DNA of 13,156 bases from an uncultured Clostridia bacterium. Its GTDB lineage: Bacteria; Bacillota; Clostridia; UBA1381. The position numbers and the translations under genes are program-made. Shown piece after piece: positions 1 through 7,037 of the stretch (positions within the stretch are counted from its first letter, which is position 1; each line of letters opens with the position of its first letter). The stretch covers positions 1 to 13,156 of the forward strand of contig CAKSPW010000063.1 of NCBI GenBank assembly GCA_934486495.1. The letters run 5' to 3'. The notes beneath the pieces were generated by a model, which was not told the DNA's origin, ran no database searches, and saw nothing but the letters and a program-made list of their open reading frames with translations.

Positions 1-106
1 AGCTTTTAAGCTCCACACCGTATTCAGCGAGCTTGGATACGACCTCCTTACCCGTTACACCCAAATTCTTTGCTACTGTCATAGCCGTAAGCTTTACATC
101 TGCCAA
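1..106 (-). CDS. infB: Translation initiation factor IF-2, N-terminal fragment (cut by window edge)
   Basis: Only the first 35 codons lie inside the window; the gene continues past position 1. The reading frame begins at a TTG codon (106-104) and gives MADVKLTAMTVAKNLGVTGK and onward, which resembles the small N-terminal IF2_N module that precedes the GTPase part of bacterial IF-2. An AGGTGA ribosome binding site lies about 7 bases upstream, which supports TTG; an in-frame ATG at residue 9 is a weaker alternative. It follows the ylxQ stop codon after 1 base, the classical order of the nusA-infB operon, so identification rests on context plus the N-terminal resemblance. IF-2 places initiator tRNA on the 30S subunit and promotes subunit joining. 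Confidence 0.88.
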   Translation of the reverse strand, partial: MADVKLTAMTVAKNLGVTGKEVVSKLAEYGVELKS

Positions 107-107
107 A

Positions 108-431
108 TTACTTCACCTGTCCTTTCTCTCCGTTTTCTCCGAGCTTTTTTAAAATCGCCTCCGCAAATCCCTTATCGCAAACTGCGACTGCGCTTTTAAA
201 TCCGCCTCCGCAAAAGCAGCCGAGCTGCTCCTTTGAGAAAAATATCACGTACGGAGAATTATAGTATTTGCAAGAGTTTGTTAAAGACTTCTTCGTATTA
301 TCCGAGGCGTCCTCCGCAATAATAACGAGCCTTGCATCTCCGCTTTTTATCTTATCCTTACATATCGGCTCTCCCGAGCTTATTTTTCCTGCCCTTTTGG
401 CAAGACCTATCAATCCGAGTATTTTTTCCAT
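108..431 (-). CDS. ylxQ: L7Ae/L30e-family ribosomal-type RNA-binding protein YlxQ
   Basis: The product is 107 aa and matches the YlxQ/L7Ae-like proteins found between ylxR and infB in Firmicutes. The N-terminus EKILGLIGLAKRAGKISSGE and the segment KSGDARLVIIAEDASDNTKK are typical of this fold, which binds kink-turn RNA in better studied relatives. The role of YlxQ itself is not settled. The ATG at 431-429 is chosen because it has an AGGA ribosome binding site 9 bases upstream; a TTG one codon earlier is possible. The ylxR stop codon (433-431) overlaps this ATG by one base, so translation is probably coupled. A stretch with several cysteines (LGCFCGGG) near the C-terminus is unusual but no metal site is evident. 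Confidence 0.9.
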   Translation of the reverse strand: MEKILGLIGLAKRAGKISSGEPICKDKIKSGDARLVIIAEDASDNTKKSLTNSCKYYNSPYVIFFSKEQLGCFCGGGFKSAVAVCDKGFAEAILKKLGENGEKGQVK

Positions 432-724
432 CAATATAGTTCCTCATTTTCGCCGATTGATTGAAAGTACCTCTCTACTTCATTGTATGCACTCTCGGGT
501 TGCTTTGCCCTGAATGCGCGATCGAGTATGCGTTTTTTTCTGAGCTTTTGTGAACATTCTCCGCACCTGCAAATATATGCGCCGCGTGACTGCACCCTGT
601 TTTTCTCATCGATTTTAGCACTGCCGTCCTCATTTACAATTCTGACAAGCTCCTCTTTCGGCTTCATGCTTCTGCACACAATGCACATTCTCAGCGGAAC
701 GTGTTTTTCAAGCTTATTCTTCAC
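431..724 (-). CDS. ylxR: YlxR family protein (DUF448), nucleic-acid-associated regulator
   Basis: The small basic protein (97 aa) has the YlxR signature: a PLRMCIVC block near the N-terminus, then MKPKEELVRIV, and RGAYIC before a second Cys pair (CRCGEC). YlxR proteins sit in the nusA-infB operon and are reported to bind RNA or DNA and, in some species, RNase P; function here is inferred from family and position. The start chosen is a GTG (724-722) because AAGAGGA lies 8 bases upstream and the resulting N-terminus, MKNKLEKHVPLRMC, agrees with the family. A TTG at 751 or ATG at 745 would lengthen the overlap with nusA. With GTG the overlap with the nusA 3' end is 11 bases. The two Cys pairs are compatible with a metal site. 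Confidence 0.9.
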   Translation of the reverse strand: MKNKLEKHVPLRMCIVCRSMKPKEELVRIVNEDGSAKIDEKNRVQSRGAYICRCGECSQKLRKKRILDRAFRAKQPESAYNEVERYFQSIGENEELY

Positions 725-1889
725 TGCCCGATTCCTCTTCCGCATCTTCAATCATTTTCTCTGCCGGCAATTCCTCATCATCGTCGAGTAGAATATCATC
801 TTCCGAATGATTAACCGGCTTTAAATCATCTATTGAAGTTACAATATCTATTCTCCAGCCGGTAAGCTTTGCCGCAAGACGAACATTTTGTCCGGCCTTG
901 CCTATCGCAAGAGAAAGCTGTGTTGACGGAACAACGACCTGTGCCGACTTATCCGCCTCGTCAATAACTGTCGTAATAACCTTTGCCGGGCTTAAGCTCT
1001 CATTTATAAATGCAATAGGATCATCGCTGTATTTTACAATGTCAATCTTTTCTCCGCCGAGTTCATCGCTTATATTTTGGACTCTCAAGCCCTTAGGGCC
1101 TATGCAAGCGCCTTGCGGGTCAACGTTTTCATCAGATGAATAAACTGCAATTTTCGTTCTTGAGCCTGCCTCACGTGCAACGTTTTTAATTTCAACAACG
1201 CCCTGCTCAATTTCGGGAACCTCACGCTGAAAAAGGCATCTTACAAGTCCGGGATGAGTTCTCGATAAAACAATCTGCGTACCCTTTGTGCCGTTTTTAA
1301 CCTCGCTTACATAGCACTTAAGCACCTGATGAATTTTGTATGTGTCCTTTTCATTTTGCGGCTGCTCTCCGGACGGCAAAATCGCCTCCGTCTTACCGAT
1401 ATCTATAAATACGTTTCCTTTATCAATCTTTTGTATGCTTCCGGATACAATATCATTGATTTTCTCATTATATTCGCGGTAGATAATATCTCTTTCCGCC
1501 TCTCTTATTCTCTGCGTTACAACCTGCTTTGCCGTCATTGCGGTAATTCTTCCGAAATCGCTCGGCGTCACCTCAACGTCAATCAAATCACCGAGCTGAT
1601 AGTTGGGATTGATTTTTTCCGCATCGAGTATTGAAATTTCAATCTGCGGATCAAACACCGCATCGTCCTCAACAACTTCTTTTTGAGTAAACACCTTTAT
1701 AATACCTGTTGTTCTGTCAAGCTTAACCTGAACGTTTTGTGACTGCGTATAATTTTTCTTGTAGCCTGCAAGCATTGCCGCTTCTATAGCATCAAATATA
1801 ACGTCCTCTTCTATACCCTTTTCCTTGCAAAGAGCCGCAAGTGCCTGAAGCAGCGTTTCCTTCTCCTGTTTTTTTGTATTCTTTTTCAT
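714..1889 (-). CDS. nusA: Transcription termination/antitermination factor NusA
   Basis: The 391-aa product has the complete NusA layout: N-terminal RNA-polymerase-binding domain (about 12-125, with the family block DVIFDAIEAAMLAGYKKNY), an S1 domain (about 144-210), and KH1 and KH2 with GPKG at 264-267 and GKAG at 330-333. An acidic tail follows from 363 (DDILLDDDEE onward), in place of the acidic repeats of proteobacterial NusA. The first dozen residues, MKKNTKKQEKET, are a basic extension relative to common starts. The ATG has GGAAAGGA 13 bases upstream, slightly far. NusA modulates pausing, intrinsic termination and antitermination in the transcribing complex. It lies 33 bases after rimP in the same operon. 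Confidence 0.97.
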   Translation of the reverse strand: MKKNTKKQEKETLLQALAALCKEKGIEEDVIFDAIEAAMLAGYKKNYTQSQNVQVKLDRTTGIIKVFTQKEVVEDDAVFDPQIEISILDAEKINPNYQLGDLIDVEVTPSDFGRITAMTAKQVVTQRIREAERDIIYREYNEKINDIVSGSIQKIDKGNVFIDIGKTEAILPSGEQPQNEKDTYKIHQVLKCYVSEVKNGTKGTQIVLSRTHPGLVRCLFQREVPEIEQGVVEIKNVAREAGSRTKIAVYSSDENVDPQGACIGPKGLRVQNISDELGGEKIDIVKYSDDPIAFINESLSPAKVITTVIDEADKSAQVVVPSTQLSLAIGKAGQNVRLAAKLTGWRIDIVTSIDDLKPVNHSEDDILLDDDEELPAEKMIEDAEEESGSEE

Positions 1890-1922
1890 TTTTTTAAATC
1901 AATCCTTTCCGTAATTTTTAAA

Positions 1923-2378
1923 CTATATTCTAAAAGCAAGCTTTACGTATATCGCCTCGGATGGTTTAAATGAAAGCTTTTTGTCATCCGTCATGACGGT
2001 TACCCTCTCACCGTCGAAACCGGAAAGCTCCCCCGTAAATTCCTTAAGCCCGTCAATCGCTCCGTAGAGCTTAACGTCAACCTCACGTCCGGAATAATAA
2101 TTAAACTCACGCTCACTCTTGAGTGTTCTGTCAACACCGGGCGAGGAAATCTCAAGGCAATACGCATCTTTTATCGGATCGATTTTATCGTATTCCTCCG
2201 AAAAAGCGTTGCTGAAAATCTCACACTCATCAATACCGACTCCGCCGTCCCTATCAATGTAAAGGCGCAGAATTTTTGACTTATTCTCGCTTACAAGCTC
2301 CGCATCAACAAGATAAAACCCAAGCTTATCCGCAACACGATCGCCAATCTCGAATGCTGTTTTTACCGCACTATTCAT
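1923..2378 (-). CDS. rimP: Ribosome maturation factor RimP
   Basis: The 151-aa product matches RimP, a 30S assembly factor that acts on the 3' head region of 16S rRNA. Visible family blocks are LGFYLVDAELV in the N-terminal domain, LRLYIDRDGGVGIDECE, and CLEISSPGVDRTLKSEREF leading into the Sm-like C-terminal domain, which ends at KLAFRI. The ATG at 2378 is preferred because the family begins about here and an AGAAAGGA element lies upstream. The open frame continues to 2447, but those 23 extra codons read through the leader hairpin and look untranslated. It is the first gene of the operon. Confidence 0.95.
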   Translation of the reverse strand: MNSAVKTAFEIGDRVADKLGFYLVDAELVSENKSKILRLYIDRDGGVGIDECEIFSNAFSEEYDKIDPIKDAYCLEISSPGVDRTLKSEREFNYYSGREVDVKLYGAIDGLKEFTGELSGFDGERVTVMTDDKKLSFKPSEAIYVKLAFRI

Positions 2379-2415
2379 ATATCCGCGATACTTCCTTTCT
2401 CCATAGATAATTAAT

Positions 2416-2441
2416 AAAGAGTGGACTCTCGTCCACTCTTT
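2416..2441 (-). promoter_or_regulatory. Leader hairpin upstream of rimP
   Basis: Perfect 11-bp arms (AAAGAGTGGAC and GTCCACTCTTT) enclose a TCTC loop, about 20 bases downstream of the predicted transcription start and 38 bases before the rimP start. Read on the minus strand, the 3' arm is followed by TATTAATTAT rather than a clean U-run, so it is terminator-like but not a convincing full terminator. A hairpin in this position suggests attenuation, NusA feedback or mRNA stability control; that is inference. Confidence 0.6.
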
Positions 2442-2468
2442 TGTCAACGTCTGTAAAACTGTACCTTA

Positions 2469-2497
2469 ATTATAGCATAAATTCATATAAAAATCAA
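2469..2497 (-). promoter_or_regulatory. Sigma-A promoter of the rimP-nusA-infB operon
   Basis: On the minus strand the -35 is TTGATT (2497-2492), the spacer 17 bases, and the -10 is TATAAT (2474-2469) preceded by TGC, an extended -10. Transcription should start near 2461. Confidence 0.8.
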
Positions 2498-2640
2498 TAG
2501 TGTCGTTTTATTTTTGTCAACTTTACCAAATATCGAGCGCATTTGCACGTATTTTATGCCGTTATAACATATACTAATCGGTGTAACGCGGACAAATCGA
2601 AAAAAATCACCGCCAAAGCCTTATTTTTAAGACAATTCTA
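2498..2640. other. Divergent intergenic DNA, no gene seen
   Basis: This stretch separates the leftward rimP promoter from the rightward luxS promoter. I see no open frame with a ribosome binding site, no tRNA and no convincing riboswitch. There is a second TTGACA on the minus strand near 2515-2520, but no -10 at the right distance. It may simply hold regulator sites for both promoters. Confidence 0.4.
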
Positions 2641-2669
2641 TTGACTTAAACTTTTTTTTGTGATAAAAT
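2641..2669 (+). promoter_or_regulatory. Sigma-A promoter of the luxS-hutP gene run
   Basis: TTGACT (2641-2646), a 17-base spacer, and TAAAAT (2664-2669). The predicted start is near 2676, which leaves an mRNA leader of only about 10 bases before the luxS ATG at 2686. Confidence 0.7.
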
Positions 2670-2685
2670 ATAATCGGTGATTTAT

Positions 2686-3135
2686 ATGAAAAAAATTGTA
2701 AGCTTTACTGTAGACCACACAAAGCTCAATCCCGGGCTTTATGTGTCGAGAACGGACGGAGATATTGTAACATATGACCTTAGGATGAGAAAGCCGAACA
2801 CAGGCGATTTAATGTCAAACTCGGCAATGCATTCTCTCGAGCATATGCTTGCAACATACATGAGAAACGGCGAAATGGCAGATGACGTAATATATGTCGG
2901 ACCGATGGGTTGTCAAACGGGATTTTATGTTTTGGTGCGTGAAAATAACAACGAGAGATTTCTTGCCTGCCTTAAATCCGCACTTTCGGGTATAATCGCT
3001 CACGAGGGCGAAATTTTCGGAAAAAGCGAAATAGAATGCGGAAACTGCAAAAATCTCGACTTGTCGGAGGCAAAGCGTGAGGCGAAAGCATATCTTGATA
3101 TTTTAAACAGCAAACAAATAAATTTTAAGTATTAA
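2686..3135 (+). CDS. luxS: S-ribosylhomocysteine lyase LuxS
   Basis: The 149-aa product carries the LuxS metal site: HSLEH (His49, Glu52, His53) and the third ligand Cys118 in ECGNC. The catalytic Cys76 lies in GPMGCQTGFY. The enzyme splits S-ribosylhomocysteine to homocysteine and DPD, the precursor of autoinducer 2, and belongs to the activated methyl cycle. The ATG at 2686 is chosen because GGTGA lies 5 bases before it; an in-frame GTG at 2677 overlaps the likely transcription start. It is the first gene after the promoter at 2641. No mtnN/pfs or metabolic partner lies next to it, so a signalling role cannot be told from methyl recycling. Confidence 0.97.
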   Translation: MKKIVSFTVDHTKLNPGLYVSRTDGDIVTYDLRMRKPNTGDLMSNSAMHSLEHMLATYMRNGEMADDVIYVGPMGCQTGFYVLVRENNNERFLACLKSALSGIIAHEGEIFGKSEIECGNCKNLDLSEAKREAKAYLDILNSKQINFKY

Positions 3136-3149
3136 AGGAGAGAGAAAAA

Positions 3150-3461
3150 ATGATTAAGGGTTTTAAAATGAAGCTTTATCCGGGTCTTGAAAAGGAATAT
3201 GAAAAGCGTCACAACCAGCTTTGGGACGGCATGAAGGACATGATTCACGAACACGGCGGAAAAAACTACTCAATTTTCCTTGACAGGGAAACAAATATCC
3301 TTTTCGGCTATATCGAAATCGAGGATGAGGAAAAATGGGCCAAGGGCGCCGATACCGAAATAAACAGAAAATGGTGGGACTTTATGGCTGATATTATGGA
3401 AACAAACCCCGACAACAGCCCCGTAAGCGTTGACCTTGTTCCGCTTTTCCATTTAGACTGA
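3150..3461 (+). CDS. rhaM: L-rhamnose mutarotase family protein
   Basis: The 103-aa product aligns by eye over its full length with RhaM, the small ferredoxin-fold enzyme that interconverts alpha- and beta-L-rhamnose. Shared features are RHNQLW (with the likely catalytic His21), NYSIFLD, the RKWWDFMADIM block with paired Trp, and the ending NPDNSPVSVDL. A strong AAAGGAGAGAG ribosome binding site precedes the ATG, and the gene starts only 14 bases after luxS, so the two are co-transcribed. No rhamnose isomerase, kinase or transporter is nearby. The substrate could therefore be a related sugar; a link to the ribose moiety of the LuxS product is speculation. Confidence 0.88.
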   Translation: MIKGFKMKLYPGLEKEYEKRHNQLWDGMKDMIHEHGGKNYSIFLDRETNILFGYIEIEDEEKWAKGADTEINRKWWDFMADIMETNPDNSPVSVDLVPLFHLD

Positions 3462-3483
3462 TACATACGAAAGGACAATAAAA

Positions 3484-4149
3484 ATGAAAATTGCGATAGA
3501 CGGCCCAGCAGGAGCCGGCAAAAGCACAATATCAAAGGCAATTGCCGCAAAACTCGGCTTTATTTATATAGACACGGGAGCAATGTACCGTGCGGCCGGG
3601 CTTAGTGCGCTCAGAGCCGGAATAGATATATTAGCCGATCCGGAAAGTGCGGCAAAGAATACTGAAAAGATTTCGATAGATATTCATTGCGGCGAAAACG
3701 GTCAGGAAATTTTTCTCGACGGCGAAAATGTAACCGGCAAAATCAGAACGGAGGACGTGAGCATGGCTGCGTCAAATATCGCTCTTATCGGTTCGGTGCG
3801 CAAAAGACTTGTGGAAATGCAGCGTTCTCTTGCAAAAAAGAGCAATGTCGTAATGGACGGCAGAGATATAGGCACACACGTTCTTCCGAATGCGGAATGC
3901 AAAATATTTCTGACAGCCTCCCCCGAAGCACGAGGCATGAGAAGATATGCCGAGCTTAAGGAAAAGGGCGTCGAGTGTTCCCTTGAGGATATTTGCCGTG
4001 ATATTATCATGCGTGACAAAAACGATACCGAGCGCAAGGAATCTCCGCTAATGATGGCAGATGACGCAATTTTGGTTGACACAACCGAACTTTCTCTCGA
4101 CGAATCGATAGAAAAAGTTTTAAGCATTACAGAAAGGAAAATACAATGA
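3484..4149 (+). CDS. cmk: (d)CMP kinase
   Basis: The 221-aa product is a full-length cytidylate kinase. The P-loop GPAGAGKS is at 7-14, followed by IDTGAMYRA, which contacts the CMP base. VMDGRDIGTHVLPNAE is the family signature in the middle, and RDKNDTERKESPL near the C-terminus supplies the lid arginines. It phosphorylates CMP and dCMP with ATP in nucleotide salvage. AAAGGA lies 8 bases before the ATG. The TGA stop overlaps the start of plsC by 3 bases (ATGA), which indicates translational coupling; cmk-plsC adjacency is common in Clostridia. Confidence 0.97.
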   Translation: MKIAIDGPAGAGKSTISKAIAAKLGFIYIDTGAMYRAAGLSALRAGIDILADPESAAKNTEKISIDIHCGENGQEIFLDGENVTGKIRTEDVSMAASNIALIGSVRKRLVEMQRSLAKKSNVVMDGRDIGTHVLPNAECKIFLTASPEARGMRRYAELKEKGVECSLEDICRDIIMRDKNDTERKESPLMMADDAILVDTTELSLDESIEKVLSITERKIQ

Positions 4150-4721
4150 GTTTTTCTCCCGTACGCACGCTTGTCCGTGCGTTTTGCAGCATTATGTTCA
4201 AAATAAAAATCGAGGGGCTTGAAAACATCCCTAACGACGGCGGAGTTATGATTACCCCTAATCACACAAGCAATTGGGACCCTGCGCTTATCGGATCGAT
4301 ATATCCGAAAAAAGTGCACTTTATGGCAAAGGCGGAGCTTTTTAAAAACAAGTTTTTCGGTACGGTTTTAAAAGCGCTCGGAGCATTCCCCATTGCACGC
4401 GGCGGAGTGGATATAGAATCGATTAAAACGGCAATCCGGCTTTTAAAAAGCGGAGAAACGGTTATAATATTTCCGCACGGCAGACGAATCAAGCAAAACG
4501 AGGATGTGCCGATAAAAGAAGGCGCCGTTATGATTGCGCTGAGGTCTAAAGTTAAAATTGTTCCCGTGTACATTTCCGGCGAGTATAAATTCAGACACAA
4601 AATAACCGTTCGATTCGGTGCTCCGGTCGACTATTCCGAATATACAGGCAAAATAACAGTTGAAAAGCAGCGTGAATTATCCGATGAGCTGTGGGATAAA
4701 ATGAAAGCGCTGCGTGCATAG
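4146..4721 (+). CDS. plsC: 1-acyl-sn-glycerol-3-phosphate acyltransferase (PlsC family)
   Basis: The 191-aa product has the acyltransferase blocks in order: NHTSNWD (catalytic His40 and Asp45), FPIARGG at 81-87, FPHGRR at 109-114 and VPVYISG at 139-145. The third block normally reads FPEGTRS; here the Glu-Gly-Thr-Arg element is changed to His-Gly-Arg-Arg, similar to the FPQGHR-type variant that I recall in some clostridial paralogues. The enzyme would transfer an acyl group to lysophosphatidate at the membrane, but the changed substrate block leaves acceptor specificity open. Its ATG overlaps the cmk stop, with AGAAAGGA 7 bases upstream. The ispH gene that often follows this pair in Clostridia is absent. 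Confidence 0.9.
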   Translation: MSFSPVRTLVRAFCSIMFKIKIEGLENIPNDGGVMITPNHTSNWDPALIGSIYPKKVHFMAKAELFKNKFFGTVLKALGAFPIARGGVDIESIKTAIRLLKSGETVIIFPHGRRIKQNEDVPIKEGAVMIALRSKVKIVPVYISGEYKFRHKITVRFGAPVDYSEYTGKITVEKQRELSDELWDKMKALRA

Positions 4722-4736
4722 CTTTGGTGGTTTTTT

Positions 4737-5303
4737 ATGAATGTTTATGATTTTGACAATACAATATACGACGGTGAAAGTGCGGTAGACTTCTTCAAAT
4801 TCTGCGTAAAGCGAAAAAAAAGTCTTGTCAGGCTTTTTCCGCTGATGCTTATAAAGCTTGCAAAATATAAGCTTTGCCTTGTATCCGCCGAGGAGATAGA
4901 AAAATATATCGGCAAATACTCCGCAGAGCTTTTTTCCGCATTTCCCGATATTTGCAAAACATCAAATGAGTTTTGGGAAATTAACTTTAAAAAAATAAAA
5001 AGCTTTTATCTTAAAAACAAGAGAGAGGACGATATTATTCTTTCCGCATCGTTTGACTTTTTACTCAAATATCCGACGGAAAAGCTCGGTATAAAAAATG
5101 TAATTTCGTCCAAACTTGATTTATCCTCCGGAAAGCTTGAAAGACTTTGCTATAAAGAAAACAAGGTAACGCTTTTAAAAGAAGCTATTGACAATTCCGA
5201 GGAAATCAATTTTTATACCGACTCCATGAATGACCGTGCGATGATTGACTTTGCAAATCATGCATATCTTGTCAAGGGTGCAAAAATAAAAAAACTAAAA
5301 TAA
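4737..5303 (+). CDS. HAD superfamily phosphatase (subfamily IB-like)
   Basis: The 188-aa product shows all four HAD motifs: DFDNT at 5-9 (nucleophile Asp5, acid Asp7), the serine motif ILSAS at 101-105, Lys143 in ENKVTLL, and TDSMND at 161-166 with the acidic Mg ligands. A helical cap (about 18-95) between motifs I and II and the general layout resemble phosphoserine-phosphatase-like proteins of subfamily IB. The substrate cannot be read from the sequence. It lies 15 bases after plsC, which raises the possibility of a phospholipid headgroup or lysophospholipid substrate, but that is only context. GGTGG six bases before the ATG is a moderate ribosome binding site. Confidence 0.85.
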   Translation: MNVYDFDNTIYDGESAVDFFKFCVKRKKSLVRLFPLMLIKLAKYKLCLVSAEEIEKYIGKYSAELFSAFPDICKTSNEFWEINFKKIKSFYLKNKREDDIILSASFDFLLKYPTEKLGIKNVISSKLDLSSGKLERLCYKENKVTLLKEAIDNSEEINFYTDSMNDRAMIDFANHAYLVKGAKIKKLK

Positions 5304-5321
5304 GCGGAGGTACTGACACAA

Positions 5322-5807
5322 ATGAAGCTTATAGCGGCTGTTTCAAAAAACTGGGCAATAGGTAAAAATAATTCTCTTTTATTTTCAATACCTACCGATA
5401 TGGCTTTTTTCAGAAAAACCACATCGGGAAAAACAATAATCATGGGCAGAAAAACGCTTGACTCGTTTCCGGGTTCAAAGCCTCTCAAAAACAGAAAAAA
5501 CGTTGTTCTTTCAAAAGGTATAAAAGATATCGAAGGCGCAACCGTTGTATCGTGCATTGAGGATGCATTAAAAGAGGCGGACTCCGATACACTTGTTATA
5601 GGCGGAGAGAGCATATACACACAATTTCTTCCCTACTGCGACACAGCATATATAACAAAGGTTTTTGAGGAATGTGACGGCGATGCGTTTTTTCCCGACC
5701 TCGATAAAAATCCCGAATGGTACTTAGCCGAAGCAGGTGAAGAAATAGAGGAAAACGGTCATAAATTCAGCTTTTGCACATACAAGCGAAAAGAGGCTAC
5801 AAAATGA
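5322..5807 (+). CDS. folA: Dihydrofolate reductase
   Basis: The 161-aa product is a standard chromosomal dihydrofolate reductase. Motifs are AAVSKNWAIGKNNSLLFSIPTDM (folate site, catalytic Asp26), the NADPH-binding MGRKTLDSFP, and VIGGESIYTQFLPYCD with the Gly94-Gly95 pair. It reduces dihydrofolate to tetrahydrofolate with NADPH. Residue 26 is Asp, as in drug-sensitive bacterial enzymes, and the length is usual; nothing points to a plasmid trimethoprim-resistance type. The ATG has GGAGG 11 bases upstream, a long but acceptable distance. Its stop overlaps the next ATG by 4 bases. No thymidylate synthase gene is adjacent. Confidence 0.96.
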   Translation: MKLIAAVSKNWAIGKNNSLLFSIPTDMAFFRKTTSGKTIIMGRKTLDSFPGSKPLKNRKNVVLSKGIKDIEGATVVSCIEDALKEADSDTLVIGGESIYTQFLPYCDTAYITKVFEECDGDAFFPDLDKNPEWYLAEAGEEIEENGHKFSFCTYKRKEATK

Positions 5808-7036
5808 AAAGCACTGTCATAATAGGCGGCGGCGCAGCAGGTCTTGTCGCTTGCGGCTTTGCGGCGGAACACTCTGACAAGGTATATATTATCGAAAAAA
5901 ACAACAAACTCGGAAAAAAGCTGCGCATAACCGGCAAGGGTCGCTGCAACATTACAAACAGCGCTGAAATCGAAGACTTTTTTGCAAACATTCCTACAAA
6001 TCCGAGATTTTTATACAGTGCACTTTATTCGTTTACAAATACGGATATAATCAATCTTTTGCAAACCCTCGGAGTCAAGACAAAAACAGAGCGAGGCGGA
6101 AGAGTTTTTCCCGTATCGGATAATGCGCATGACGTTGCGGACGCACTTTCACGGTTTGCGCTTAAAAAAAACGTCGAGCTTATATGCGACACAGCAAGTA
6201 AGCTGCTCATAAAAAACGGCTCTGTTGTCGGAGTAAAAACAAAAAGCGGACGTGAATTTTTCGGAAAAGTAATACTGTCCTCCGGCGGTGCATCATATCC
6301 CGTCACAGGCTCAAACGGTGAAGGATATAAGCTTGCCGAAAGCGCAGGACATACAATAAAAATGCCGACACCATCGCTTATACCCGTAGAAACAAAGGAA
6401 AAACTCGAACTTTCGGGACTTTCTCTGAAAAATGTTACTTTAACGCTTTTAAATGCCAAAGGCAAGCCGATCTACAGCGAGCTCGGAGAAATGCTGTTTA
6501 CACATTTCGGGATAAGCGGTCCGCTTGTTCTGTCAGCCTCGGCGCATATGAAAGACTTTCCTAAAAAAGAGTATTTATTAAAGCTTGATTTAAAACCGGC
6601 ACTTAGTATAGAAAAACTTGACGCACGCATATTGCGTGATTTTGAAGAAGAAAAGAACAAGGATATTATAAACGGTCTTGACAAGCTTTTACCAAAAGCG
6701 CTTATACCTGTTATAATAGAAAGAAGCGGCATAAACGAACGCAAAAAAATTAATGCAATTACAAAAGAAGAGCGGCGCACGCTTGCGGAGAATATAAAAG
6801 GCTTTACACTCACTCCGTCAGCATTTCGTCCTATAGAGGAGGCAATAATAACCTCTGGGGGAATAAATGTGCGTGAAATAAATCCGTCAACAATGGAGTC
6901 CAAAATTTCTCCGGGACTGTTTTTTGCAGGAGAGATAATCGATGTTGACGCTTATACCGGAGGTTATAATCTGCAAATAGCATGGTCTACCGGCTACCTT
7001 GCCGGCAGCAGCGTTTATGATGAGGGGAATGATTAG
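5804..7036 (+). CDS. NAD(P)/FAD-dependent oxidoreductase, HI0933/YhiN/BaiN family
   Basis: The 410-aa product begins with an FAD-binding Rossmann motif, VIIGGGAAGL at 5-14. Next comes the hallmark of the HI0933 family, GKKLRITGKGRCNITN at about 36-52. ILSSGGASYPVTGSNGEGY lies mid-protein. The C-terminal FAD site is SPGLFFAGEIIDVDAYTGGYNLQIAWSTG. Family members are flavoproteins of mostly unknown substrate; one clostridial member (BaiN) takes part in bile acid 7-dehydroxylation. No bai genes are present here, so a bile acid role should not be assumed. The ATG at 5804 is used because AGAGG lies 7 bases upstream and the Rossmann fold starts at once; it overlaps the folA stop. Confidence 0.92.
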   Translation: MKSTVIIGGGAAGLVACGFAAEHSDKVYIIEKNNKLGKKLRITGKGRCNITNSAEIEDFFANIPTNPRFLYSALYSFTNTDIINLLQTLGVKTKTERGGRVFPVSDNAHDVADALSRFALKKNVELICDTASKLLIKNGSVVGVKTKSGREFFGKVILSSGGASYPVTGSNGEGYKLAESAGHTIKMPTPSLIPVETKEKLELSGLSLKNVTLTLLNAKGKPIYSELGEMLFTHFGISGPLVLSASAHMKDFPKKEYLLKLDLKPALSIEKLDARILRDFEEEKNKDIINGLDKLLPKALIPVIIERSGINERKKINAITKEERRTLAENIKGFTLTPSAFRPIEEAIITSGGINVREINPSTMESKISPGLFFAGEIIDVDAYTGGYNLQIAWSTGYLAGSSVYDEGND

Positions 7037-7037
7037 T

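Noticed and set aside
2379..2447. A longer RimP with 23 extra N-terminal residues
   Set aside because: Those codons overlap the leader hairpin, family members start at about the ATG at 2378, and a ribosome binding site precedes that ATG.
3702..4319. A 205-codon open frame on the minus strand opposite cmk and plsC
   Set aside because: It lies opposite two unmistakable genes, shows no family motif, and is a by-product of their codon use.
5804..7036. Calling the flavoprotein a bile acid enzyme (BaiN)
   Set aside because: The family is broad and no other bai gene is present; only the family name is supported.
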